Source: Prosopocoilus inquinatus (Eukaryota > Arthropoda > Insecta > Coleoptera > Lucanidae). From it: a stretch of DNA of 64,000 nucleotides. Shown here piece by piece: positions 11,655 through 22,515 of this stretch (within the stretch, counting starts at the first letter, position 1; each line of letters opens with the position of its first letter). Under the pieces are notes generated by a model. It made no database searches. It had not been told where the DNA came from and saw nothing but the letters and a program-made list of their open reading frames with translations. The position numbers and the translations under genes are program-made. The stretch is taken from the NCBI GenBank assembly GCA_036172665.1, contig CM069872.1, forward strand, positions 22,609,001 through 22,673,000, given 5' to 3'.

Positions 11655-11946
11655 TACAGGTTGTCCATCGAGTGCCACGGTCTTCTCTACCGTCTAAAGT
11701 ATACAAGATAGAAAAGAAGTTCAAACGAGCTGAGGTGTAACTCAGTCAGCTCTATTTTCAAAAATTATTTTTGGCTATACAGGGTATTTAGTAACTGATG
11801 GCTCTCAGTTACTAAATACCCTGTATAGCCAAAAATAATTTTTGAAAATAGAGCTGACTGAGTTACACCTCAGCTCGTTTGAACTTCTTTTCTATCTTGT
11901 ATACTTTAGACGGTAGAGAAGACCGCGGCACTCGGTGAATACCCTG
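11655..11946. repeat. fold-back repeat, arms of about 143 bp
   Basis: A near-perfect palindrome centred near 11799. Its outer ends are ACAGGTTGTCC... and ...ATACCCTG, and the centre reads CAGTTACTAAATACCCTGT against its inverse. The corresponding place in the right arm (about 25650-25970) has a related element with the same ends (CACCGAGTGCCGCGG) but a different middle that includes GGGTGTTCCATT. This is a dispersed MITE-like family. Confidence 0.7.
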
Positions 11947-14154
11947 CATAATAATAATAATAATTATAAATATTATTTATTACTTCTATTACCGGAAATA
12001 AGAATTTAACAGAAGATGACTCTGATGACAAAGGCTCAATAAATCAATAAACAATCTTCCAAGTAGTCTTCAATTACAAGTCAAAACTGAAATAAATGAT
12101 TTACTTTCAGCTATTGAAGAGGAAGACATTTATGTAAAACTTTTAGCATAGGTAAAAATGTACAAGATGAAATTAGAAATGGCAAAATCCAAATCTGAAA
12201 TCCGATATACTAAAATTGTCGTCAGTATCTACAGTGGTCAACAATGACTGTCTAAAAGTGTTGTTCTGTCCAATTTTTTTGACAAATAACAACCAGTTCT
12301 TACCTGAAATGCTATCCCGCAGACAACGATCAAATTAATCCATGAGATCATTTATACAGTTTTAAAATGACATAATTTAAGTAGTAATCGACCTGAGTTC
12401 TTGAATGGTCCTTACCTTTCATCTTAACCGCAAATTTAAGTATAAATACTAAAGCGTGCACTTGTTTTTAGATGGGGCTACTAAAGACATCTTTTTATTG
12501 GTTGTTTCCTAACAGTTAAAAAATTATGTATAAACACCATCAAATAGTCGTATCATAAAATTAGAAAAATATTTAAACATTAAATAAACATTTATTTATT
12601 GAATTTCATGAGACATTATTACATACTTGTTAAAGCTGCCGATGTTGTATCGACCTGTCGAAAATCTCAGATACAGTAAGTGGGCAAAAATTTGGTGACG
12701 GCAAAAATTCCTTTGATTGAAATAGCAATGACGATCATACTAATCATATTATGACAACGAATGTTGTCTACTGAATTGTCAGTACGAAAACAACGTTGCG
12801 ATTTGACCGATTTTTTTTAATCTTTCAGAAATAAAAAACGTTGTTTTAGGGAATGCGTTCCAGGTGCAACAAAATCCATCCACTGATACACCTGTTACTT
12901 GATACAGATTTACTGTTCAAGTTTGGAAACAATCTTTTTATTATGCCACACCCAGTACAAGATCTATAGCTAGTCCACATGCATTATAATTTTTAATGTA
13001 TTATGTACAGGTTCTTCACTGAAACAGTCCGTTAAAATTTTTCAAGGAAGCAGTATAAAAAATGCAGAAATTGAAGTATTCTTAACATACAATATTCTGC
13101 AGCGTAACCTTCGCAAATATTACTAAGTGGCTAGGGATGTAATCGATTTTTTAGATACTGAAATCATAATGTGCTTTGCAATACAAAGCATCAATGTCTA
13201 GAAAAGCGAACGAAGGATGGCGCTATTTAAGCTATTCATCAAGCTATTCATTAGAAAATTATCGTTAGATATGTTTGTAAGATCTTTGATTTCTGTTCAG
13301 TCTCGCGCGGGATGACATTTTAGGTGACAAGCTGGTTGCTGTTCATCGTCATTCCGATGCAAGAGAACTTCACTTGTCACAAAAAAAAAAATTCAAATTG
13401 CATATATCGCCGAAATCCAATTCTGCTAGAAATCGCTTCAGATGTGTAGCTTCTTTGACGCTTTCTGAAAGAGAGAGACATTCAGCTACCGTTTTCGATA
13501 AGTTTCGATAGTTCTGTGTTTGTTGAAGTTTCAGGGTATCGGTTCTTCTTTGAAAATGTATTAGTAACCGATATGTAGGGTTGCCATACGTCCCGTATTT
13601 ACGGGACAGTCGCCATATTTCACTACCCAGTCCCGTGTTACTAATAGTCCCGTTTTCTATCTAAACTTTGCGATAAGAAATTCCCTAGTGATAACTCAAA
13701 GGTATGAATGAAGAAAATGATATAATTTTATTAAGAAAGTAAAATCAGCTTTAAAATATGATTGGACTAAAATGGATTAGCCTTGCATCTTTTCTATTAT
13801 TTTACATGGTTATTTTATTAGACTGCTTATCTACCCACTTTTTTCTTATTTAGCACCGTATTTTTCTTATTTAGTCCCGTATTTATGCTTAACAATTATG
13901 GCAACCCTACCGTTACGGAATCTTCTACTCTCAAGATAACTTCGTTAATCTAAATCTACGTTTTTTTTGATGGATAAGTGGATCCGTAAGTTAGTCTCAA
14001 GTTTATGGAACTTTTCGGTTAACTTTAGTAACCTTCCTTCCAGTGAGTCGAGTTGGTAAAAGCCCCCAATTAGTCCCAAAATTAACATAAAAAGATATAA
14101 ATAATGTGCCGGCAAAGTGGTATTCCTTTTGAATTTAAAAGAAAATTTTAGTAA

Positions 14155-14505
14155 AATAAAATGATTTTCAAAAAATTTTGCAAATCGTTTCTGATTGCGG
14201 TGAAAACCTCGAGCAGCCTCTGTACAGCTGTTTGAGCTCTGCTTGGGGCTTCGTCAGTAGAGACGTAGCTCGAAATTCCCACTGCAAACCAAAAACGACT
14301 TGACCAATTTATTCGCAAATGCGACGTAATAGTGGTGAATAGATAAAACAGCGACATCCTACGATCGCTTTTTGACCTGACATTGCAGTAGGATAACAAA
14401 TTGAAGCGAATTTGCTACATAATAAGCTACCCCGTGCTATTGGAATGTCAGGTCAAAAAGTGATCGTAGGATGTCGCTGTTTTATCTATTCACCAAAATG
14501 ATTCT
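14155..14505 (-). repeat. repeat family B copy with coding-like stretch and inverted flank
   Basis: On the - strand this carries a block also found at 50690-50850 and 52022-52140, whose translation includes [18 protein letters not shown]. Next to it is the noncoding block of the family (GCGACATCCTACGATCGCTT). That block is repeated in inverted orientation across 14336-14383 and 14453-14503. The Met codon present in the other two copies is ATT here, so this copy lacks the start. Its identity is unknown. Confidence 0.55.
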
Positions 14506-14509
14506 CGTT

Positions 14510-15070
14510 TGAAATTATAAAAATACAGTGACCGGCAGAAAGTTGGCTACATATAGGAAAATTCTTTATTATTGATTTCTCAGAAAAATGTATTCTTTAT
14601 GAAAGCTCCTGCATCTTCCCAAACTCAAGACGCATTTGTCAAAGTTTATACTACCTCCTGTAAAATATCGGGGAAACCAAAATATTTGAAATCGATATAA
14701 GAGTAAAGTACCTTTATTTTTCACGCCACACGGAAATTTTATTTGGAAAAGTTACTCAGAATTATTATGAAATCTCAAATATGAAATCATGGCTACCTAC
14801 GATGGAAAAAATAATTTGGCTACAAAAATTGTAATTTTTAGGGTATCGATGTTATTAATCATTATTTCTAGTTGACAGTTGAGCAAAAGGCAAATTTTAG
14901 AGTATGTTCATGTCACACTATAAGAAAGGTCCAGCTCTACACATTCAAAGTTCCGCGAGACACATACGTTGGTACGAAAAAAATTGAAAAGTACGTGAAA
15001 TTCTTTTTTTCATCGTAGACAGCCATGACTTCATACATGCTAAAAGCTTCTGGAAACGGTATGAAAAAAC
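14510..15070. other. no gene seen
   Basis: AT-rich spacer sequence. A CAGTGACCGGCAGAAAGTTG motif near 14527 resembles the terminal repeat of a Tc1-like element, but no partner or transposase was found. Confidence 0.3.
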
Positions 15071-15850
15071 GCATATGAAATTTGGTAAACGGTATCATTG
15101 TTTTTCGAAGTATTCGCCTTTGACGTCAATACACTTTTGCGTACGCTCGAACCAATTTCTAAAGCACATTTTCCACTCTAAAGATGGTACCTCAGAAACC
15201 AGTGTCCGGAATGTTTCAACCGCAGCTTCAGCCGACGAAAATCGCTCACCACGCATTTTATTTTTGATATTTGGGAACAAAAAGAAATCATTAGGTGATA
15301 AATCAGGTGAATATGGACAATGAGTCATTAATTCAACATTTTTGTTGGACAAGAAATCAACTGTTTGACGGGCTGAGTGAGCTGGCGTTGTCATGATGGA
15401 GAATAATTCGTCGATTTCGATTATTTCTTCTTATTTGATCGATGACTTCCGGCAAACAAATTGTAGTATACCAATCAGCATTCACGGTTTTTCGATCCTC
15501 TAAAGCCACGGTTGCTACATGTCCGGTTGAACCAAAGAAACAAGCAATCATTTGCTTCGCAGCACTGCGTGAACGGACAACTTTTGTTGGTTTTGGTTCA
15601 TTTTGAAATACCCAAACGGTAGATCGTTGTTTACTTTCTGGCTCATACGAATAGATCCACGCTTCATCACCAGTAACGACGTTATAAACTAAATTTGAAC
15701 GACCTCCATTGAATTTCTTGAGCATTTTTTCGCACCATTTGACACGAACCTGCTATTGCGCTTCTGTTAAATTGTGTGAGATCCAACGACTGCAAAGCTT
15801 TCGTACGTTCAAATGATCATGCAAAATCTGGTTTATTGCCTTGGTTAGTT
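15070..15850 (-). pseudogene. mariner transposase, N-terminally truncated and frameshifted
   Basis: Read on the - strand, the order is: an LCSRWISHNLTEAQ stretch, an in-frame TAG, WCEKMLKKFNGG, then VTGDEAWIYSYEPESKQRS (first catalytic Asp) and IILHHDNAS (second Asp). After a frameshift near 15385 comes YSPDLSPNDFFLF (third Asp of the D,D34D triad), and the C-terminal GEYFEKQ. This is the catalytic core of a mariner-family transposase; the N-terminal helix-turn-helix region is missing. It lies head to tail against the Ty3/Gypsy remains at 15851 onward. It is inactive because of the stop and the frameshift. Confidence 0.8.
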
Positions 15851-15884
15851 TTACCAAGTTTCTTGGTAACTAACCTTACCAAGA

Positions 15885-16700
15885 AAAATTCGACTTTTAC
15901 TTGGACATAGGAAGAACAGACTGCGTTCGAGAAGTTGAGAGACGCCTTATGCGAAAAACCGGTTCTTCAACACCTTGATTTTCAACAGTTTATACTCACA
16001 ACTGATGCATCAGGATATGCTGTTGGTGCCAATGTCACGAAGGTTACTTTTGTTAATGTGAAACATCCTGTAAATATAAGATATCTACTATTGCGGAACA
16101 GCGGCACACTTTGCTGAGTCGCGAATATGCGAAAAACGCTCGATTGAGCGGGACGGGTAATTGGCTGACCGGAGGCGATTGAGGAAGGTGCGTCGCCAGA
16201 AGTTATTTTTGGGGGTTGTGCCGTTATGCAATAAAAAGCTGTGACAAGTGAGAGGGCTTTTCCTGAAACCCCTTGACCCTTCGAGCAGCCTTAGAAGATT
16301 GCGGGACGACTCCAAGTAGGCCGGTAAGTCCAATCCACCTTCCAAGCGGCAAAAGGGCTCCTTACCACTGAGCTACCCCCTAATTTATTTGGCGTTGTCG
16401 TTACCCCTTCGGAGCGAGCGCGACACCATCTTAAGCCAAAATTTTAACGGACATGAGAAACCTATCTCTTACGCCAGTAAGCAACTAAACAAAGCGGAAG
16501 TATATTATTCAAGAACAGAAAAGGAGTGTTTAGCGGTAATTTGGGCAGTTAAGCACTTTAGATGCTATTTATATGGTAGGTTATTCAGGATTATAACAGA
16601 TCCTAGAATTTTAAAATGGACATCACAGGAGAAGTGGATCCTGTCATTTAGTAGGATAGAAGTTGCAACTACTGAAGATAGCAGCATAGCTGCCGAAATA
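15885..16700 (+). pseudogene. Ty3/Gypsy pol remnant (RNase H), interrupted
   Basis: Beginning near 15885 the frame reads FTW, an in-frame TAG, then a stretch ending in a PVLQHLDF segment, followed by ILTTDASGYAVGA, which is the start of the Ty3/Gypsy RNase H domain. The sequence is broken at about 16030 and resumes at about 16427 with ILSQNFNGHEKPISYASKQL and YYSRTEKECLAVIWAVKHFR. This is the rest of the RNase H core with its catalytic Glu. Integrase is absent; after about 16620 the frame leads into env-like remains. The element is decayed, with its 5' half missing. Confidence 0.75.
16030..16427 (-). mobile_element. insertion with tRNA-like head (SINE-like)
   Basis: About 400 bp splitting the RNase H codons. 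On the - strand, starting near 16383, it reads GGGGGTAGCTCAGTGGTAAG, a good match to the 5' end of a tRNA with its A box (TAGCTCAGTGG). It continues into GC-rich sequence different from the surroundings. A clean B box was not seen. The ends (GTCACGAAGGTTAC at the left; GGGTAACGACA when the right side is read inverted) show weak inverted similarity. A tRNA-derived SINE, alone or inside another small element, is the simplest reading. Confidence 0.4.
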
Positions 16701-16739
16701 CGTATTTAGTTTTTAAAAGACATATTGTGGTTAGGAGTC

Positions 16740-17140
16740 AAATCCAAATTTATTGAAATAAAAAGGACTAATAATTGTTTTAACGAACTACCTGTTTTAG
16801 TTAATAACGAGACTTTTTTATGTCATCTGTAACACATGTCATTCAGAAGCACGCAGAAGAAATTGAATGCTCAGAAATCGCACCTCCTTTGTATAACATC
16901 GATAATCAATGGGTAGGATTTGCTCCACAACCAGTTTTAAATATTGATCCAATTATGTTAAAAGCTTTAGATGAAACTTTCACCAGATTTACATCTATTA
17001 AAAATTTAGGCAGTGGAGGTTTGTACACTGACCAAGAAATAAACAAGGTTCAACATAATTTTGCTTTCGGTTTACAAAGACAAGCAGTTACTAACCATTT
17101 AACGAGAAAAATTATTGGATATGAGACAGAATCTGAGAGT
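16740..17140 (+). pseudogene. env-like remnant of the Gypsy element (extracellular part)
   Basis: An ORF with ATG at 16820, placed after the RNase H remains and followed, beyond a MITE and a Harbinger insertion, by a membrane-anchored segment at 20687-21023. The position downstream of pol suggests the env-like third gene carried by insect errantivirus-type elements. Nothing in the primary sequence proves envelope function. The frame is broken upstream of 16820 and by both insertions, so no working product is possible. Confidence 0.4.
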
Positions 17141-17374
17141 TTTATGCCCGGTTGCACCAATATTTTAAGTAAAACTTAAGTTTAAGTCATGTTTAGTACA
17201 TGACGTTTATGCATGGTGAGTATAATGTCAATCACATTCTGACTGATACTTAAACTTCATTTAAGTATCATATTAGAATGTGTCTGACATTTTGTCGAAC
17301 TTACATAAAATGTCATGTTCTAAACACGACTTGAATTTAAGCTCTGCTTAAAACATTGGTGCAACCGGCCATAA
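17141..17374. mobile_element. MITE with 21-bp terminal inverted repeats
   Basis: TTTATGCCCGGTTGCACCAA at the left and its inverse at the right (17354-17374) differ at one base over 21 bp. The interior is also partly palindromic (TTAAGTCATGTTTAGTACATG against CATGTTCTAAACACGACTTG). GGTTGCACCAA ends are a widespread insect MITE type. It sits inside the env-like remnant, 57 bp before the Harbinger insertion. Confidence 0.7.
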
Positions 17375-17610
17375 ATGTTTTAAATTTATTTAATCCAAAC
17401 GAAATTAAACATATTGCAAGAGATACACTAATGCCCGTATGCATAGACAAATCTCAAGGTAGACTTAAGGAGAAAGTAATACTTGAGGCTAACTTCATAT
17501 CGAATTATGCGTTGCATAGTTGAAATTTTGAAAGTAAAGGTTAACTTTTACCTTAAAATTTCTAAGGTAGAGTAAGACCTACCTTATGTCATAAATTTCA
17601 ATTTATTTAA

Positions 17611-18767
17611 ATGGATTATTTGGAAGACTTGTTTGAATTTGCTGATTATGTGGAAAATATAGAAAATAATAGAATACCGCGACGATATATTCGTGATGGC
17701 CAAAATCCGTTTGAGTTTTACTCAGATATCGAGTTTAAAAGAAGATTTCGGTTTCATAAACAACAAATTAGAGATGTCTTGTTACCTCTCGTCAGGGAGA
17801 GATTAATTAAAGTAAACCAACGAGGACTGCCCATTTCCATAGAAATGCAATTTTTTGTTTGTTTAAGATTTTACGCCACAGGAAGTTTTCAGGAACGTAT
17901 TATTTAAAAATACTATAAATTATAAATAAAATGTTAAGTTTCTTACAGATTGTACAAGGAGATCTACAAAGTATTAACCAAGCTACAATATCACGTATTA
18001 TAAAAAAGGTTTCAATTTGTTTGGCTGAGAGAACTGCAGAATATATTAAATTTCCAGAAACTGAGCAAACAGTCAGAGCAAATATTGCAAAATTTTATGG
18101 TACTGCAGGTTTTCCTTGTGTGTCGGGTTGTGTAGATTGTACACATATACCCATCGCAAATCCAGGGGGAGATATAGGGGAAGTGTATCGTAATAGAAAA
18201 AGATTCTTTTCATTGAATGTGCAGGTTTAGAATAAAAATAAATAAATATACGGAAACATTTGTAAATAAATAATGTTACAGGTAGTTTCTGGGCCTAATT
18301 TAGAAATTTTAGACATTGTAGTGAGACATCCAGGATCATGTCATGATGCTACAATATTTGATCGCAGTGCAGTTAGGACCCGTTTTGAGCAAAGAGATAT
18401 GCAAGGCATTCTTCTTGGAGATAATGGTTATCCTTGCAGGCATTATTTACTGACTCCTGTATTGCATCCACAAAATCGTCAAGAAGAAAATTATAATACT
18501 GCACATATTCGTACACGAAATATCGTGGAAAGGTTGTTTGGACTATGGAAGAGGAGATTCCCTTGCTTAAGGAGAACTTTAGCTACAAAAGTAGAAACTT
18601 CTGTAGCCATTATATGTGCCACAGCAGTACTATATAATATTTCAATTTCTAATAATTTTGAGCATGAACATGATAGAAACTATGTAGAAATTAATGTAAA
18701 TGTTAATGCTCAAGAAAATGTTGCAGGATTGGCATTCAGACGCAGATTTATTATACAACATTTTTAA
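17611..18767 (+). CDS. PIF/Harbinger DDE transposase (three exons, damaged first donor site)
   Basis: Exons 17611-17892, 17949-18224 and 18282-18767 give 347 residues in one phase. Residues about 1-94 form the N-terminal region ending FYATGSFQ. Exon 2 adds the helix-turn-helix-like QATISRIIKKVS and the first catalytic Asp in SGCVDCTHIPI. Exon 3 has RHPGSCHDATIFDRS, the second Asp in LLGDNGYPCRHYLLTP and the catalytic Glu in RNIVERLFGLWKRRFPC. The protein would act in the nucleus with its Myb-like partner to excise and insert the element. Odd point: the expected donor after ...TTTCAG (17893-17894) reads GA instead of GT, although the acceptor at 17947-17948 is intact. Correct splicing of intron 1 is therefore doubtful; everything else looks intact. 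Confidence 0.82.
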
Positions 18768-18834
18768 CAGGAAAGTGAGACAAATAAAGGTACATATATA
18801 TATGCTTTATTTAATTATATTTTTATTTGTTATT

Positions 18835-20410
18835 ATGTAACATAGCTTTTTTAAATTCAACATCAACAAGAGCAGCTTCCAACTTTGCTTCATGAAGCTC
18901 TTTTTCAAACTCGGCTTTTGCCCGGGCTGTCTCCAACATGAACTCATGAAGCTCGGAAGCATTTTTTAATTCAATTTCTGCCATTTCCAATTTAACTTTA
19001 TGCAGCTCTTTCTGTTGTTGGATAGCTTCCCTTAATTTTTGTAGTCGAAGTTTCTTTTCTTCATCAATAAAAGTACTGCCTTTTCAAGCTTTTGATGGAG
19101 TTGTCAAATGTTTCTCAGTGTCATCTGTGGAAGTTTTTTGATAGTTTGTTTCTGTTTTTGATGTACTTGGAGAACTATTTTCTGCAACAAATAAGTTGTA
19201 CATATACATTTTCTTAACACCACCCAAACTACTTAATTTTTTACCATATTCAGTGGATAATAAATTACATGTTGTGGATGTCTTGTTTGCAATATTTTTA
19301 ATAAGTACATTTTCTGTAGGTTCAAATTCTTCAATCAAAGGTACTTCAGGAATTACTTCTACAAAACAATAAATATACAAAACAGGGTGCTGACACTTTA
19401 ATTTGATGATTATAAGGCACAGAACCTTCTTATGTACAGCCAGTTTAAAAACTCATGTCATAGAAAAAATTGGTATTAGATGGTGTTAAGGATAGATTGT
19501 TGATGAGTAATTGTTTTTAACATCAGAACGATAGAGACTACAGTTCAATGCTACATTCTCCCTATGGCATAAGTTTTTACACCGGCTATGCGTACTTACC
19601 ATTTTGTTTACTATATATTGCATTACTATCCCACGGTGAAGAAACTTGCACATCTAAATGTGGTACTATATTCTGTACTATTTCCATCAATTCGTTTTGT
19701 TTAGGCATTTTTAAGGGAGGTCCACCACCTGTTTGTAGCATATGCTGTTTCTCAGCAGTATTTTGTTTACGTTTTCTATAAGATATACGTATTTAGAATA
19801 TTTAATTTTAATGTTATAACGGTTTAGTACTAACTTTATATTACTTACTTAGGATAAATGTTGCTTTTTCCGAATTATTTTTGTTCATACAAATTTAAAA
19901 AATTGTATTACAAGTAAAACTAAACTTTACAAAACAAATTCTTTTTCTTTTTTTTTATTAAAATAAAATTAAAATCTGGAATAGAATGAGCAAAAAAATT
20001 GATGTTTTAAAATAAACCTGATTTTATTTATTTTCACCTGTTTCATATAAGTACAACTTGAAGATAACAAACACAACAGTAGACCTAACTGCTTATAACG
20101 AACTATATTTCATGCCTAGCTGTTTATCAGCGTTTAGAAAAATTCTATTGTCCAGAAAAATTTTACAATCACCTTAAACGTATACTTACTTTTGTTTGAT
20201 GTTGTCCCAACATTTTTTTAATTGTTTACCGTCTCTTTTATTAGTAACGTCAGGTTGAGAATTAAAAGCGGTGCTTATTTTCTCCCAACATTTATATTTT
20301 TCCACCCATGTTGTACCATCAGTCTTTTTGTTTTCTATTACTTCTATATTGTCCTTCACCAATTCAACTAAAATCATTTTTTCAACTTCCGTGTAAGGTC
20401 GTCTATCCAT
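18835..20410 (-). CDS. Harbinger Myb/SANT-like DNA-binding protein (interrupted by TGA)
   Basis: The first exon begins at the ATG at 20410 (MDRRPYTEVEKMILVELVK), a Myb/SANT-like trihelix with KCWEKISTAFNSQ and KKCWDNIKQK. A middle exon near 19785-19600 encodes a KQHMLQTGGGPPLK stretch and WDSNAIYSKQN, followed by a GTAAGT donor. The next exon, from about 19360, reads EVIPEVPLIEEF and continues to 19084, where TGA interrupts the frame (TPSKA stop KGSTF). Past the TGA the frame stays open to about 18835 and encodes a long charged coiled coil (EEKKLRLQKLREAIQQQKEL and onward). This is the second protein of Harbinger elements, which escorts the transposase to the nucleus and binds the ends. The TGA removes the coiled coil, so this copy is probably a pseudogene. 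Confidence 0.65.
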
Positions 20411-20686
20411 TATATAAATATTTCCGTCTCTACTACAATGTGAAAAACGTGATACGTTTCTTACTAAAAGCTGTCAAATTTTAAAAAGCCCGTCATAAAC
20501 TAATAAACTTCACAGTTACAACATGACTTATCAAAAATTCCCTATAAATATACTTTCGAAGTGGAGCTTAACCGAGAATACCCGAAGTCACGACTGTGCA
20601 ACAGAATTTAAGGTTAAGGTGATACTTTGCTTACATAAGTTGAACTTTGGCTTCAGTCTAAGATTTGTCTGTGCATACGGGCATAA

Positions 20687-21023
20687 GTTACGTGTGGGGA
20701 TATCTTGTTGACATAGGGATGTGTACGTCAGCATTTATATCATTATCAGACTAATAAAATATATTGTTTCAGTTATTATCAACGGATTGTCATTGTATAA
20801 AATCATGGGTTGTAGTATCTCGTTATTGACCAGCATCTGGACCGTCCTTACTTCTGGGGTTTTACATTCCCAGTACCGAAACCAGAAAGGCACCGAACCG
20901 ACTAGAGAGTCCGCTCGACCGTCCGGTGACCAAGTAATATATCTACCAGAAACTGAACCACTAACAGCCGGAGTATCTACCAACTTGTATCCAAATTTGA
21001 AGATTGAGCTAAAAGAAACATAA
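20687..21023 (+). pseudogene. env-like remnant of the Gypsy element (membrane anchor and tail)
   Basis: An ORF with a long hydrophobic segment near its start (about 25 residues) followed by a polar tail of about 70 residues, ending at TAA 21021-21023. It lies directly across the Harbinger insertion from the env-like piece at 16740-17140, so the two are parts of one disrupted gene. The layout of a hydrophobic anchor plus a short internal tail fits an env C-terminus. Function is not inferred beyond that. Confidence 0.4.
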
Positions 21024-21832
21024 ATTTAATTGAAAATTGTAACTGACATGATAGGTTCCTAATTTATATAGAAGAGGTTCAGCTACACATGAAAATAGTT
21101 TGTTTGTAAACACAAGAGTTTTAATTTGATTTAAAATGGTTCTTAATTTAGTTAAAATTGTTCGTAATTTATTTTAAGAGAGAGCTAAGAATATCTGCAA
21201 ATTTTTGCTATTGTTAGTTTAAAGTGAAAAGTAATTTTGGAATTATAATTTGAATCTGCAATGTGAATATCTGTAAGCATGGTTGACTATTTCGTATAAA
21301 TTCTTTTTTTTTTGTTTTGTTGTTAACAAAGGCATTTATCCTCACTACTCACGTGAAAGAAACGACTAACTTACACACAACTGAAGACCAATGGCAGAAG
21401 ACAAGACAACATCTTTGTAAATTGTAGACGGGAAGAATAAGAAGAGTATCAAAGCTGAAGCTGTCAAATGGCGTTTTATAACAAGATGGAAATCCGAAGA
21501 ATTACAAGACACTTCTAAGTAACTGAGATAGTCCATCCTTATTTTGTTTATCCGTCTCCATTTTGGTACAGCCAAATATCCAAACCTCAAACGGGAAACA
21601 GTGAAGAAAAAGAAAATCTCTGGAACCGCTGGAGCCGTCGTTATTCTAAACAATTGAAGAGTGAAAGAAAAATAGCCAAGAGGGAGGATAAATAGCCATT
21701 TCATATGATAGTAGTCAGTCACTCAGGTTGGAGTAAGCCTATTACAACCATTCTTATTGACAATCAGAATAAATTTTCTCAATGTTAGAAAAAAAAATGT
21801 TAATAAACAATTATTTTTTTTAGAGGGGAGCA
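21024..21832 (+). other. Gypsy 3' noncoding region with polypurine tract
   Basis: No ORF of interest. At 21822-21832 a purine tract (AGAGGGGAGCA) directly precedes TGTTACC, which looks like the polypurine primer and start of a 3' LTR. An opposite-strand ORF at 21366-21722 has no family features. Confidence 0.4.
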
Positions 21833-21833
21833 A

Positions 21834-22150
21834 TGTTACCATTCCAAATTAGCTCCACTTAATTAAAAGTAAGGGGGGGGGGAATAGTGCGTTAGCAATT
21901 TCCGAATTACAAAAACGTGGACAATTGGTTCGCGGCAGAGCGCCAGGTGGGTGAGTGGTAACAGTGCTCCATCTAAATTGTGGAAAAATGTAAGTATTTT
22001 CAAATTTGTTTTTATTAATTCACTTAAATTCTAGTTTTCGTTTTCGTTTATTTTTGTTAAATGTTTTTATTAAATTATTTTTAAGATTTAAATGTGTGTA
22101 TCTAATATCCGACGCAAGAACTCATACCCTGGTAGCAGTTTAAGACACGT
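21834..22150 (+). mobile_element. possible 3' LTR of the Gypsy remnant
   Basis: Starts TGTTACCATTCC after the polypurine tract. It includes a homopolymer of nine or ten G near 21873. The right end and the partner LTR were not found, so the extent is a guess. Confidence 0.25.
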
Positions 22151-22159
22151 TACTACCCT

Positions 22160-22515
22160 AAGGGGGAACATGAGCATTCTCTACCCCCATCTTGTGCTGA
22201 CAGAGATGGTGGTGGAGAACCTTCAAAGCAGTTATATTGGAGATTCCAACCAAGTCTGCAAGCTCTTTCTTCTTTAGAGTCGCATCTTCCAATACCAGCT
22301 TTTCGACTTTTTCGATGAGATCTGAGCAAAAAGCAAACAGCAGTTTGATGTGGTTACCACGACGGGTCGCCAAAGCCTTGGGTCGTCTTCAAGTAATTCT
22401 CCTATGAAACTATGCCGCTTGTAAATCACGTTTCTCCAGAACAAGAGTGCCCGTAAACGACATCTCCTCCAAAATCTTTTGAGGAGATTCTCCTTGTTCA
22501 TTGTTAGTCAGGACT
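22160..22515 (-). pseudogene. mariner transposase N-terminal relic
   Basis: Read on the - strand, FIGELLEDDPRLWRPVVVTTS matches the linker EDDPRxGRP typical of mariner transposases. In another frame, KVEKLVLEDATLKKKELADL followed by VGISNITALKVLHHHL is the second helix-turn-helix of the DNA-binding domain. At least one frameshift lies between them, and the catalytic domain is missing. It is separate from the mariner at 15070-15850, which has only the catalytic part. Confidence 0.65.

Larger units (their letters stand above)
6850..14138 (+). repeat. left arm of the giant inverted duplication
   Basis: Read forward, this arm matches the reverse complement of 23226-28686 from ACATGCCTAGAT at 6850 to a GGCAAAGTGGTATT stretch near 14120. 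Two compared stretches show 4 differences in about 240 bp (10000-10240 against 27560-27795) and 2 in about 185 bp (13081-13265). One 118-bp stretch (13261-13380) is identical. Without the MULE the arm is about 5.1 kb. It shows no host coding sequence. Confidence 0.85.
17432..20683. mobile_element. PIF/Harbinger transposon, nearly complete
   Basis: A 3252-bp element with TGCCCGTATGCATAGACAAA at the left and the matching inverse TTTGTCTGTGCATACGGGCA at the right. It is flanked by TAA target duplications (17429-17431 and 20684-20686), the 3-bp TWA type of this superfamily. It carries the two genes expected of PIF/Harbinger: a DDE transposase on + (17611-18767) and a Myb/SANT-type DNA-binding partner on - (20410 to about 18835). 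The two genes converge. It is inserted in env-like Gypsy remains. Confidence 0.88.

Noticed and set aside
21366..21722. 118-codon ORF on the - strand
   Set aside because: Hydrophobic, low-complexity translation in the 3' noncoding part of the Gypsy remnant; no family features.
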